The notes: generated by a model from the letters alone, not told the origin. Positions 44,901 to 51,360 are shown, counted from the stretch's first letter. The stretch: 64,000 nucleotides of DNA from Nocardia altamirensis NBRC 108246 (GCF_001612685.1 NZ_BDAY01000003.1:62001-126000); one strand, 5' to 3'. A program made the numbers and translations.

Positions 44901-46716
44901 CCTGCGCGGTCGGCGAGTTTCGGTGGTGGCGGCGGATATTCGGGCCGATGCCGCCGCGCCGACCGGCAGTCGGCCCGAGACACCATGGTCTACGCCCGAT
45001 CCGACGGTGGCGGCCGGCGGCACCCCGTGGTCCCCTCGGACAGCCCCCGCGCCGCGCTCGGACCCGCCGACCGTTAGCCGCCCGGACCGACCTGGGGTAC
45101 TGGAGATCGGCGGCGTCCGTGTCGAATTGCCCGCCGACGGGGTCACCGGGCAACGGGCAGGCCTGGTGGTCGTCGCCAGTGGTGAGATCTCAACGTTGAA
45201 CGAGACGGCGATCCGATTGCTGGCCCGGGTGATGGCCGACGCCGGGCGGATCGTGGTGTGGGACATTCTGCAGAATGAGATTCTCGGCGCGGTGGGCGAC
45301 GCGCAGTATCGGGTGATCAATAACGCTTTGCACGATCTGCGCAAGGAGCTCGGTAACACGAGCATCGTCACCGTGTCCGGTTTCGGTGTTCGCTTCGACG
45401 GCATCGCCGACCGAATCGTCGTCGAAACGAATGTGCTGGAGGCAGGGCCCATTCGGCTCGAGCGACCAGGCCGCCGGGTATTCGTCCGTGATCAGCTCGT
45501 CGAGCTCGGCCGCCTGGAATTCGATCTGCTCGAATTCGCACTGCGGAATCAGGGGCGGGTCATCTCATCGGCGACCATGCGCCGGAAGCTGCCCGAGGAA
45601 ACAATGCCGGGGACGCGAGACCTCGAGGAAACGGCTATCGCGGTCAGAGGAGCGTTCGTGCAATTGCGACGCAAGATCCCGGATCTGCCGCCGGTCATGG
45701 TCGTTCGCGAGCTCGGCTGCCGATTCGGCAGTGCGACAGGCGGTGTCGTGCTGGAGACTACCGAGTCGGGCACTCGCCGCGTGCTTGTCAACGGCAGATC
45801 GGTCCCGCTGGACTATGCCGACCGGGAGTGGCACAGTCAGCCGGTCTTCGAGCTGCTGCGAGTTTTTCTGGCACATGCCGGACGCATTGTTTCACCGGAG
45901 ATGATTGCTGCCGAGCTGTACGGTGGGCTGGCGGCGGAGGTCACCGTCCGGTACATCGTCGCAGCAGCCCGGCGCAGGCTCGGCGCCGAGCGATCCATTG
46001 TCACAGTTCCGCATTTCGGTTGGCGTTTCGATGGTGTCGGTGACCGCATCGTCGTCGACGACGGAGTGATCGAGGTCGGTGGCGTCCGGTTGGAGCCGCC
46101 AGGTAGGCGGGTTTTCGTCGGTGATGATCTGGTCTCGTTCGGTCGCTTGCAGTTCGATCTGCTCGAACTGTTGATGAGAAATGCAGGTCGAAACGTCGAG
46201 CGCGACAAGATTCTTGCCGTATGGGGTCGCGACGATGTCTCGGAAAACAAGGTGACGGACGAGCTGTGGATCCTGCGCCGCAAACTCGGCGATCCCGGGT
46301 CCATCGCTCGGGTCTACCGCTCTGGTGCGCGGTTCGACGGGATCGGTACGCCAATTCTCGTCGAGGAAGGCGCCCTTGTGGTTGATGAATTCAGGGCAGA
46401 GCCGCCCGGTCGGCGGGTTTTCCGCGACGGTGTGCTGGTCTACGTCTCCGCAGTGGAGTTCGATGTGCTTGCTTTGCTCATGGCGAACGCCGGTGTGGTC
46501 GTCCCGGTCTCGGCGTTTCTCGGTGACGAATGGAATCTGCGGACCGCCCAAATGGTGAAGGCTGTCATCGGTCGACTACGTCATCGAATCGGCGATACGA
46601 ACCCACGCGCGCGACGCATCACCTCGATCGAGGGAGTTGGCTATCGGTTCGAGGTCGGTGGTGCCCCTACCGACCCGAGCATCGGCGACACCGATCGGAC
46701 CGACCCCGCGCATTGA
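35902..46716 (+). CDS. giant multidomain protein: WXG100-like N-terminus, zincin, papain-like toxin domain and five OmpR-type winged helices
   Basis: 3,604 residues. 1-105: WXG100-like helical domain (FPRGDPEALRRLAATWREI), as in CpnT-type proteins. 107-270: Ala/Gly-rich hydrophobic helices. 290-785: Pro/Gly linker with repeats. About 800-960: alpha/beta-hydrolase-like fold lacking the nucleophile Ser. 1423-1490: zincin (HELGHGLSH, E1490). 1646-1790: papain-fold toxin-like domain (NC with C1651, GHVELAVN with H1732). 1815-2590: helical. About 2600-2760: degenerate papain-like domain (C2603, Asn2694 where His is expected). About 2814-3020: second hydrolase-like fold. 3066-3590: five tandem winged helices, each ending like GVRFDG or GVGYRF. 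Likely a secreted effector that binds DNA; the route is inferred. ATG 35902 has a weak ribosome site. Confidence 0.85.
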   Translation: MSSPVSEFAEKLVFGGQFPRGDPEALRRLAATWREIATGAADVRASVASGIQHLAGAVDEGSHVGRAMHESAAALTTHSEQLSGFAVAVADWLDDVANDVELACTEMTLLVLMVLCAGTSVAAAAQARARFLALLEGLVGRIGAGSSAVTVARAGLFVAEGAAFGATQAGLNLGIQLAQPTRRGVDWALVGTAGLAGAGSAMGGRLGAGVVAKVVGANLSAGWGRAVVAAGAGVFGALGGAVAIGRLDSPVTQLISGGVLGLAAHTVSAARQAAPAVDVPTLDAPPTGADAKSVSAERLLIDGKSAAAERLLFSESVGDGEAVARLAQLAEQGAREQLMALSSGDGSSVELIGPAGPGKPPGGDGAFLSGPNGVAGQPESSGIFWLGGFDGGGGDGGYVPTRLPGDGGGVRPPGPQPGSGLPAESGGYSTTDRAGLHRMSVFGSAVRGGDGAGGAPASMGADLGLSSVWRDAGGAVSDGSVAKPEAQSAQVGVLERNPLREFDIRPDTEADLGAPPATPMRVEPPATPTRFELPGTPATVEPPATPTRVESPATPTRVEPPATPTTGAPPATPTTAPTTQQPPAAGQAGAGTGTSGWVPAIQPGSVAPNPNSPGAPDDPTLRPPELDETNRQPHVIARPGAVQSPADPHDPPRPAAPVSDVPPSMPDPVEPVQFRAVDESEPAGPAHENAGAATSADPGGSIAPGQGHSAAEQTGVPDAPRGGPSEPGHGYGVGGQTGAASADGTVEPSDDQRTAEQTEGQPATHDSTTEPTHDQDTEPTEVPVEAPFWMRAAEYAEATSKATADERFLDPMRLVFETADVRAAELPAQARVSVLGVESSTGAAGLWSPSVAVLAFGDVADADEVWGFVPDPVADWAALPAMVREAGDLYQRAARGGRKAAVVTVAAYDPSGGALDAARRPRIVAELVWQLLDASGGNAARPPEIHLVGGGAGAEVVRLAADVLDSDVASVFVKDVGALPLVSAIVRRGQVVAERGHADHLFERYAEHEQRLREAGSAYSRVLAGAADQDDQIADEYDARQVELAAALRELQIYDEYGVVDSRPLSADWHPEGCSTVDEVVDGLRDSRGIELEFDGGGRDLATAREVASAIRDHGAPSVLQRVNIDELSGTEGVAVSILHSTLIAQRSTVMLLNRAYVGDPDRLRAAWQALVEANPRLVVPDRPLYCLVVNELGNVLVQAGRWRAEKDLRGFLRELWIRTRTGAESFVDWTRKELSAGAFHSDGTLDIRGTLVASHFAVRIDRANASVAERAVHDRVKQMARVWTAQHPLRTPPANESERAQTLVNMALGEAMARAHGVALPGFEIPGLDSATVRELVTTVRTTLAEYPLITLVDIGFTPQGDMENGYAVRSWYGNTRRATSLRFNERIGISPEVNRTESQRATASGYLRGNADTPTTRTVLHELGHGLSHAGDCAVEPGVVNILYRHHLETGGTDAGYAAWVVRLFSKYGLRVNAFGEVDADDVEAPAESFLQVETYRRLPPGAAAEPTEGEWVLYHQLVDAAERAALEPGAPPRRNPPVMDPNVVSGAADRAREALARRLTEQRLALPETTRKAGDLEAADELRRQLELIERLAAARLRAALAHASADGPAEYDWAQALDILDQKLVALVAAASAVDAVAAPNPDAGNCAVSSLLALRDLFPDSDIRLLAEERRMAGTDLGKIIAAAGGAPEDLSRAELRARLLDPADPAEAALVLTQWKAPDDKGSQGHVELAVNQRDGEVAKEDGTVLSVNESRVREFSTDAPREVFQDLAILFDANGRPLRPLDAQEREQYATQLRIPFGHTPGGEWLETIAGLRELLRSWTDVGSAEKRADLEHWIDVLEAALRGATVLRDHSARQLVARGASAPIPGLFQGEPNLLELERLRQNARARLVELLPPGPVSAHLEALHAQSRRYSPEVNELYRHYRGIDTSLSLAETFGECASGLGDLKRLTQEIATVASDVRQQSDLVAQAENEIAERLSESRDPTPLVDRLNRLRDKQNRGFEDLHTRLQTQAEVIGGSVLTEAVAGLRADAGDELRSLRADLAEILAAGGFDGDIDKALSKDSRVRRYLARDLELATSAVINALAQAARIELLPTELTDPDRVADIADMVRELTANGHNEPLATAWGVFAQTFDELQVIAGCDRLRSRIQVIDTMERALLDARMAVTQMLDQPGPVLDDEAARYLRLLGLVYRVDRWATAVEDTASIPVLPGLAHGWVEQMSVKYALPPEQLQPGRDTQRRLLSKLQLTHDRLQAIIDTDPADLTAAQLQERTRPPDEPTDAAARVPYSADPFHAPTGFEWESLADQDADWLLFKDALVQEYLELRQYADWGRAAHQRRGDLTVLNAAVDNAVADAALDLAGPGHPPAYGPEDRARRDRLGASLFALRAELVAVAAGAVHRFSDAAPGTGIASITQLWPGSSAAWELEELSEDLRTQIAQRVSADPELVTWEWADEQLLDPSAAAQPDLREALEHYRGLELLLNLASDFHRAESWVRAIDAVDAGLVQARSWRDRDTGPGFGWDARLAELTDLAWHLDSMARTREELIAEGATRQEAWDELGDLDERLDVEFAKAGAWGAGANLQHIMMNAPQTCLVVMFNEAAQGNGPRPGFRIPENRIDEIVLSGVDGHDAALWANANWRRFRDVTAAFEWVSESPRSERAAPLRRTVVLALDYQPIDANAGANAVMIKVDDNGRVVAAEPELQHDDAGNPVVGVRHIEGDDAVRVWAAMLSADAAAAGVHALAFQGDLPVDPLHGAEPDNAGDRQIPRGRIHGPPPGPDPDANAAASSARVDAESRSGGPAVQVVRPRSVKKLTGVDLGIVLVDGIGPQERQSSAPESAVSLENSAPADVTTPDPALAAALAQRPQAEVIILSGDLGAVAERARAIRDYADGSGKQRERLVLVAIPEGTPTLAAALEASGAVASEERVAQALFEVVDEVVVVPDGAIADGVVQLSAMLGAAVTTATAAGFMAVLHNGGVVPGITGAVHDLRGRRVSVVAADIRADAAAPTGSRPETPWSTPDPTVAAGGTPWSPRTAPAPRSDPPTVSRPDRPGVLEIGGVRVELPADGVTGQRAGLVVVASGEISTLNETAIRLLARVMADAGRIVVWDILQNEILGAVGDAQYRVINNALHDLRKELGNTSIVTVSGFGVRFDGIADRIVVETNVLEAGPIRLERPGRRVFVRDQLVELGRLEFDLLEFALRNQGRVISSATMRRKLPEETMPGTRDLEETAIAVRGAFVQLRRKIPDLPPVMVVRELGCRFGSATGGVVLETTESGTRRVLVNGRSVPLDYADREWHSQPVFELLRVFLAHAGRIVSPEMIAAELYGGLAAEVTVRYIVAAARRRLGAERSIVTVPHFGWRFDGVGDRIVVDDGVIEVGGVRLEPPGRRVFVGDDLVSFGRLQFDLLELLMRNAGRNVERDKILAVWGRDDVSENKVTDELWILRRKLGDPGSIARVYRSGARFDGIGTPILVEEGALVVDEFRAEPPGRRVFRDGVLVYVSAVEFDVLALLMANAGVVVPVSAFLGDEWNLRTAQMVKAVIGRLRHRIGDTNPRARRITSIEGVGYRFEVGGAPTDPSIGDTDRTDPAH
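37441..37624 (+). repeat. imperfect 27-bp tandem repeats encoding a Pro-rich linker
   Basis: About seven imperfect copies encode nine-residue units of the type PPATPTRVE (residues about 514-575 of the giant protein). The repeats lie between the membrane-active N-terminal part and the first enzymatic domain, where such effectors carry flexible linkers. Copies differ at several positions, so the array is older than the one at 7711. Confidence 0.8.
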
Positions 46717-46765
46717 GTCGGTCCGCGGTGTCGGCTACCGGTTCAACGACTATCCACCGCAGTGA
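46706..46765 (+). pseudogene. out-of-frame remnant of a winged-helix C-terminus after the giant gene
   Basis: In another frame, overlapping the giant gene's stop codon, the sequence reads PRIESVRGVGYRFNDYPPQ and then TGA. The VRGVGYRF part is the classic end of an OmpR/PhoB effector domain, the same feature that ends repeat 5 about 40 residues earlier. It is either the tail of a lost sixth repeat or the original C-terminus displaced by a frameshift. It also overlaps the 3' end of the minus-strand acyl-CoA oxidase-like gene. Confidence 0.6.
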
Positions 46766-48575
46766 ATGTTTCGTCGTCCCAGCCCGCGTAGTCCTGCCAC
46801 GCTCGGATGTAGTCCGCGGCGAAGATCGGTCCGGGGAGATCGGGAATGTCGAAGGCGGCGACCATGATCGGCAGGTGCGCGGTCAGCACCTCGTGCAGCC
46901 GGTTCAGCTCGGTCGTCACCCACGTCGCAAGATCCGGCGACATGCGCCGGTGCGCGGTGTACCAGGTGCCGCGCGCATGGATGCGTTCGAGTGCGTACGC
47001 CGCGGCCGCGGTGCCGATCAGTTCCTTGGCGGTGGGGTCGTCGGTGTTGAGTGCCGCGGTGGCCAATGCCGTTGCCGCCAGCCGTTCTGCCGTCGCGGTG
47101 GCCAGTTCGATGGCGGCCGAGTCCGGCCCGAGCGCATTGCCGGTCGACCGGTAGCTGCCGTTGTGCAGGTCCGCGGCGATCGTGCGTTCGCGTTCCGCGA
47201 GTGTGTCGATGTACCACGGCATTCGCGGCGTATCCGGTAGTCGGAGTGCGGTGAGGTCTCGGCCCTGCTTGCCCGCGGTGACCTGCATGATCTGGTTCTC
47301 ACCCTCGGCTGTGATGATCGCCTCCAGATTGCCGACCCAGTCGACGATGTGGTTGACGCGCAGTGCGCCCTGGGCCGCGGCGCGCTGCCTGCACATCATG
47401 AGGACTTGATGGGCGGTGTTGGACAGCAACGGTTTTGCGAGCATCGACCACACCGCATGCTCCTGCCCGTCACCCGTGGTCGTTGCCCGCAGGTCGCGCA
47501 GCCGCAGTCCGAGACCGCTTGCGGCATAGACCGCGGCGAGTCCGGTGACCAGATCTCGTTGCACGGCATCGCGATCGGCCATCAGCATTCCGGAACCCGG
47601 CCTGCGCTGGCGGGTGTAGTTGACCAGCCCGGCCAGCGCGGCGCGAGCGCTGGCGATGGCGGCGTTGGCCAGGTCGAGGCGACCGTTGCCGAGCACGCTG
47701 ATGGCGCGGTGGAATCGCTTGCGCGGCGGCAGCGTGCAGTCGAAGCGGCCGTCCGCGGACATCCGAGCCCAGTCTCCGCCGAGCAGTGCCGCGCGCGGCA
47801 GCCGCACCTCGTCGAACCGGATCATCGCGTGGTCCATCGGCGCGGAATCCTTGTCCGGCAGGCGCATTACGTGCACACCGTCGGCCAGCCCATGCCGCGT
47901 GCGCAGCCTGAGCAGGAAGGGCAGCACGCCCTCGTCGCGTCCGTCGACGAGCAGACGTGCGGTGACCACCGCGGTTTTCGGCTCGCGGACGTCGGCGACA
48001 TTGGGCATGATCTTGACTGCGCTGGCCGCCGGTGTGGTGAGCCGGAATTCGCCTGCGGCGGCGTCCCAGCGCGCCGTGGTCTGCTGGTCGGCGCCGTTGG
48101 TGCCGCCGAGTTCGGTCAGCATCAGCACACCGAGTGCGGCGCCGGTGTCCAGCTCGGCGAGGCAGTCCTGCTGATAGCGCGACCCGTTGCCGAGCGCGAG
48201 GATGGCGCCAACCGTCAGGTCGAAATGCCCAGTGAGCACAAGCAATAGCCTGGGGGCTGCGACCTGCGCCCAGTCACAGAGCGCGCCACGCAGATGCGCG
48301 TCGGCGGCGATCTCGCTGGCCGGGCGCCCGAGCCCAGCGATGACCGCGCGTAAGAGTGTGGGGGCGATCTCGGTTTCCCGTGCGAAGGTGAGTCCGGAGG
48401 GCGGCAGATCGGACAGGCCGACGACAAGGTCGCGCACCTGGGCGTGCAGCGACGTGTGCGTACCGAAGATCACCTCCCGCAGTGCCTCGACAGTTGGTGT
48501 GGTTGCGGCGGTGTCGAAAGGCCGAAGCGGTGGCTCGGCGTACGTTTCGTTGGCGGTAACGTCTGAAGTTGTCAT
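46743..48575 (-). CDS. acyl-CoA oxidase/dehydrogenase-family flavoenzyme
   Basis: About 610 residues from ATG 48575 (MTTSDVTANETYAEPPL). The protein follows the acyl-CoA oxidase fold: LGVLMLTELGGTNGADQQ near the flavin, DHAMIRFDEVRLPRAALLGG in the middle domain, CRQRAAAQGALRVNHIVDWVGNLEAIITAEGENQIMQVTAGK with the catalytic-region Glu, and a helical C-terminus. It would alpha,beta-dehydrogenate a CoA- or carrier-bound acyl chain. An upstream GTG (48584) is an alternative start. It lies 142 bases after the P450 on the same strand, so it probably belongs to the biosynthetic locus rather than general beta-oxidation. Confidence 0.82.
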   Translation of the reverse strand: MTTSDVTANETYAEPPLRPFDTAATTPTVEALREVIFGTHTSLHAQVRDLVVGLSDLPPSGLTFARETEIAPTLLRAVIAGLGRPASEIAADAHLRGALCDWAQVAAPRLLLVLTGHFDLTVGAILALGNGSRYQQDCLAELDTGAALGVLMLTELGGTNGADQQTTARWDAAAGEFRLTTPAASAVKIMPNVADVREPKTAVVTARLLVDGRDEGVLPFLLRLRTRHGLADGVHVMRLPDKDSAPMDHAMIRFDEVRLPRAALLGGDWARMSADGRFDCTLPPRKRFHRAISVLGNGRLDLANAAIASARAALAGLVNYTRQRRPGSGMLMADRDAVQRDLVTGLAAVYAASGLGLRLRDLRATTTGDGQEHAVWSMLAKPLLSNTAHQVLMMCRQRAAAQGALRVNHIVDWVGNLEAIITAEGENQIMQVTAGKQGRDLTALRLPDTPRMPWYIDTLAERERTIAADLHNGSYRSTGNALGPDSAAIELATATAERLAATALATAALNTDDPTAKELIGTAAAAYALERIHARGTWYTAHRRMSPDLATWVTTELNRLHEVLTAHLPIMVAAFDIPDLPGPIFAADYIRAWQDYAGWDDETFTAVDSR

Positions 48576-48717
48576 TGCACTCACCCTGACGCTGGGTTCG
48601 GCCCGCACAGAATCGCTCGAGGTGGTGGCGCGCGGGCAGGTTTCTCCGGGCGGACGCCGGTGGGCTGCCCGGTGCTGTCGGCGGTTCGCTGGTGCGCGGC
48701 TATTCCATACACGGTCC

Positions 48718-49977
48718 TTACCTGAGATTCATCGGCGGCGTCTCGGGGAAGACGACGGGTAGTTGGGCCAGTGCCCGATGGAATGGCCCAGGGCGCCACA
48801 CCAATTCGTCGGCGGGGACGGCGAGCCGCAGTTCCGGCAATGCGTCGAGCAGCAGGTCGATGGCGTCGTGCGCGATCAGTTGCGCGGCCGACCTGGCGAG
48901 CGCGGGGCAGGCATGCGGCCCGGAACCCCATGCGAGGTTCCATCCGTTGCCCGCGTAGTCGCCGGTGTTGAGCTCGGGGCCGTTGTTGCACGCCGCCATG
49001 CTGGTGATCACCGGCTGGTTCGCGGGTAGCCAGACGTTGTCGATCACGATCGGCTGCAGCGGGTAGGTGATGCAGTAGTTGGCCAGCGGCGGATCGGTCG
49101 CCAAGATCTCGTCGAGCGCCGAGGCGGTCGACGGTGCGAAGCCGAGTTCGTTGCCCATGAAACGTTTTTCGTTGGTCAACATCAACAGCACCGTGTTGGC
49201 GATGAGGTTCTGCGGTATTTCGATGCCCGCGGAATAGCAGGTGACGAGCTGGTGGATCATCTCCGTGTCGGTCAGTTCCACAGGATGGCGCACCAGCCGG
49301 GTGGTGAGATCGTCGCCGGGCACCGCGCGTTTGAGGCGGGTGAGGTCGAGCAACGCTGCGTCGAGCATCGCGTTCACGGTGGCCGTGTCGACCCCTTCGA
49401 ACAGCGCCTTGCTCGCTTCAGCGACTTGCTGACCGATCTGTGGCGGGCAGCCGAGCATCTGATTGAGCACATCGAAGACCAGCGGAAGACTGTACTGGCT
49501 CAGCAGATCCGCGGACCCGGTCTCACAGAACGCGTTGATCAGCGGCAGGGCGGCCGATTCCACCATGGTGTGCAAGGCGTGCTGGTCGACCCCGGCCAAC
49601 GCGTCGTTGGTCGCTTTGCGGTACCGCGCGTGCTCGACCGTGTTTCCGTTGCTGCGCAGCGCATTCGGTCGCCATTCGACCATCGGCATGATCGGCAGGT
49701 TCGCGGGAACGGTCTTCTGCCACGGTCGAGGATCGGCGGACATGTGCTCGGGATCGTTGAGAATCCTGACCGCGGTGCGATAGCCGATCACCAAGGTGGC
49801 GGGCACGCCCGGCCAGATTTCGACCGGCACCATGGTGCCGTAGCGACTGCGCATGCTGCGGTAGGCGCCGTGCGGATCGGCCGCGAATTCCTCGGTGTAG
49901 ATCGGGATTCGCGGGCCGATCGCCTCGATCGGCATGGGGGGATTCGTTGTTGGTGCGGTTTGAGCGTGCAGAGGCAC
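48718..49977 (-). CDS. atypical cytochrome P450 (CYP157-like)
   Basis: 419 residues from GTG 49977, chosen because AAGGAGAA lies eight bases upstream. The heme-binding loop is WGSGPHACPALARSAAQ with the Cys ligand. The K-helix reads ALDEILATDPPLAN, so the usual ExxR Arg is missing, and the I-helix reads YSAGIEIPQN instead of AGxxT. Loss of ExxR is known in CYP157 enzymes of Streptomyces. Cytosolic; the redox partner is not visible. On the same strand, a 23-codon mini-gene ends 117 bases upstream and an acyl-CoA oxidase-like gene follows. It may hydroxylate or crosslink a product of this locus. Confidence 0.85.
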   Translation of the reverse strand: MPLHAQTAPTTNPPMPIEAIGPRIPIYTEEFAADPHGAYRSMRSRYGTMVPVEIWPGVPATLVIGYRTAVRILNDPEHMSADPRPWQKTVPANLPIMPMVEWRPNALRSNGNTVEHARYRKATNDALAGVDQHALHTMVESAALPLINAFCETGSADLLSQYSLPLVFDVLNQMLGCPPQIGQQVAEASKALFEGVDTATVNAMLDAALLDLTRLKRAVPGDDLTTRLVRHPVELTDTEMIHQLVTCYSAGIEIPQNLIANTVLLMLTNEKRFMGNELGFAPSTASALDEILATDPPLANYCITYPLQPIVIDNVWLPANQPVITSMAACNNGPELNTGDYAGNGWNLAWGSGPHACPALARSAAQLIAHDAIDLLLDALPELRLAVPADELVWRPGPFHRALAQLPVVFPETPPMNLR

Positions 49978-50094
49978 TGCAGAGGTTCTCCTTGGTCGGG
50001 CGAGAGATGTGGGGACGGCATTCATGAGCGCACGCGTAGCCACCGCGAACCGGAGTATCCGGATCGCGGTGGAGGTGTGCTGGTCTCGGCGTGC

Positions 50095-50166
50095 CTACCG
50101 AGGTAATCGGAACAGCGGGAACAGGTTCGCGGGCAGCGGATTTGGCGCACGATAGAACGTGGACAC
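50095..50166 (-). CDS. 23-codon mini-gene upstream of the P450; possible precursor peptide
   Basis: GTG 50166 opens a frame of 23 codons ending TAG, with GAGGAG seven bases upstream (50174-50179), an ideal ribosome site. The peptide begins STFYRAPNP and ends FPLFRLPR; it is rich in aromatic residues, Pro and Arg. A plausible promoter lies at 50241-50270. P450s are known to crosslink short ribosomal peptides such as biarylitides, and there the precursor gene lies just upstream of the P450. Here that is inference from position and composition; it could equally be a leader peptide or a chance frame. Confidence 0.45.
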   Translation of the reverse strand: MSTFYRAPNPLPANLFPLFRLPR

Positions 50167-50240
50167 GCTGGAACTCCTCTGCTCGCGCGGGCCGGTGAGC
50201 AACCTGGCGGTCCTGCTCATGAAACCAGCCGGTATCTCAA

Positions 50241-50270
50241 ATATGTTCGAATGCACCGGGTTTCAGTCAA
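50241..50270 (-). promoter_or_regulatory. candidate promoter for the mini-gene/P450 unit
   Basis: On the minus strand TTGACT (50270-50265) and ACATAT (50246-50241) are spaced by 18 bases. Transcription would start near 50234, leaving a leader of about 68 bases before the GTG at 50166. Confidence 0.4.
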
Positions 50271-50303
50271 TCTCTTCTGACGATACGCATCGGCGCACCC
50301 GTC

Positions 50304-50327
50304 GCTGTTCCCTGCGCTGGGAACAGC
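50304..50327 (-). terminator. hairpin between the hypothetical gene and the mini-gene/P450 unit
   Basis: GCTGTTCCC (50304-50312) pairs perfectly with GGGAACAGC (50319-50327) over a six-base loop, 18 bases past the minus-strand stop at 50345. No T-tract is seen. Confidence 0.5.
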
Positions 50328-50344
50328 AACCGCGGCAGGCTCGT

Positions 50345-51076
50345 TCAGCGCTTGGCCGCCGCGGCCGCGGGTTGCCGCGCGGCCGCCCGATCCACCGCGG
50401 CGAAACTGTAGAAGGGCGGCAGCGGATGCCCCGCCGGATCCGACCTCGGCTCGATGCCGAGCTGGGACCAGCTTCCTGCCTTGCCGACGCGCAGGACGGG
50501 AATGCCGTTGACCGTGTGGATATCTCGATCGACACCGCTGCGCTGCAATGCCATGGCGGCGGGCGGGCCGACCAGCGGATGTGGGTCGCCGTACTCCCGA
50601 ATCGGCAGCACCACCGGACTACCCGGATTCGCGGCAAGCGCACGGCGGAAAATCGGATGGTTGGCGACCAACCGCCCGAGCGTGTCCCCGGAGACGCAGG
50701 CGAACGTCGGCAGGCCGTCCTGCAGCACACTGATGACCGCGCGACCGCAGCGCACGTGCGTGAGCAGCAGAATCGGCGGCGTGCCCGCCGCGAGCACCGC
50801 GTCATACCAAGGCGCTCTTCGTGCGGGCCCGAAGTCCCATGCCTGCGGTTCGCCTCGACCCGTCGGCAATGGAGTGACCAGACTGAAGTAGCGATCGCCC
50901 CGGCGAATCCGCTTCCCCGCGTACTGCTGGTAGGCGGTGTCGCGCTGGTCGAGCATCGGCAGCGTCACCCCGATGCAGCGACCGTCGGCGGCGGTCAGCG
51001 CGGTGATCACGACATCATCGGTGGCGTATTTCTCCGGCCCGTGGAAGTTGGTCCAGAGGAGACTGTTGGGCACCAT
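50345..51076 (-). CDS. hypothetical protein
   Basis: About 243 residues from ATG 51076 (MVPNSLLWTNFHG); the frame stays open to 51172. Features include APWYDAVLAAGTPPILLLTH, RCGRAVISVLQDGLPTFACVSGDTLG in part, and a C-terminus ending SFAAVDRAAARQ. The hydrophobic strand followed by a lone Cys and a Gly-rich turn recalls domains of very large actinobacterial proteins sometimes called lonely-Cys domains, but I cannot confirm this. No signal peptide, no recognised catalytic motif. It lies on the same strand as the P450 unit, separated from it by a hairpin. Confidence 0.6.
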   Translation of the reverse strand: MVPNSLLWTNFHGPEKYATDDVVITALTAADGRCIGVTLPMLDQRDTAYQQYAGKRIRRGDRYFSLVTPLPTGRGEPQAWDFGPARRAPWYDAVLAAGTPPILLLTHVRCGRAVISVLQDGLPTFACVSGDTLGRLVANHPIFRRALAANPGSPVVLPIREYGDPHPLVGPPAAMALQRSGVDRDIHTVNGIPVLRVGKAGSWSQLGIEPRSDPAGHPLPPFYSFAAVDRAAARQPAAAAAKR

Positions 51077-51336
51077 GGCGATCCGATCTGCATGCTGATC
51101 CGTCCAGCACAATGGTCCAGAACTCGGTGGGCCGCGCGCATGGGGTGATGCCTGACGGCTATCCCGTGGCATACCTACCTACCAGGGTGACCAGGCAAGG
51201 TCTGCGGCGAGCGATGCGTGTCGCCAGATCGGCCATGGTGTGGGGCCGGCTCGAGCCGCAACGTTCCTACGTGCATAGCAAACATCGCGCAGGGGTTCCC
51301 TGATGCCGGTCAGTTACCGATCGGTCAACGATCAAC

Positions 51337-51360
51337 GTGGCTCCCACACTGTGGGGCCAC
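51337..51360 (+). promoter_or_regulatory. imperfect 24-bp dyad upstream of the aminotransferase operon
   Basis: GTGGCTCCCACA, C, TGTGGGGCCAC; the inner 13 bases (51343-51355) are a perfect palindrome and the outer arms pair with one extra base. It ends 53 bases before the ATG at 51414, in a 337-base gap (51077-51413) that has no other supported feature. It is a candidate operator for the four-gene operon. Confidence 0.4.

Noticed and set aside
48694..48720. Very short frame (ATG GAA TAG) behind AAGGA after the P450 gene, considered as a minimal precursor gene
   Set aside because: Two codons encode nothing credible, and the alternative GTG start in this area is too close to the ribosome site.
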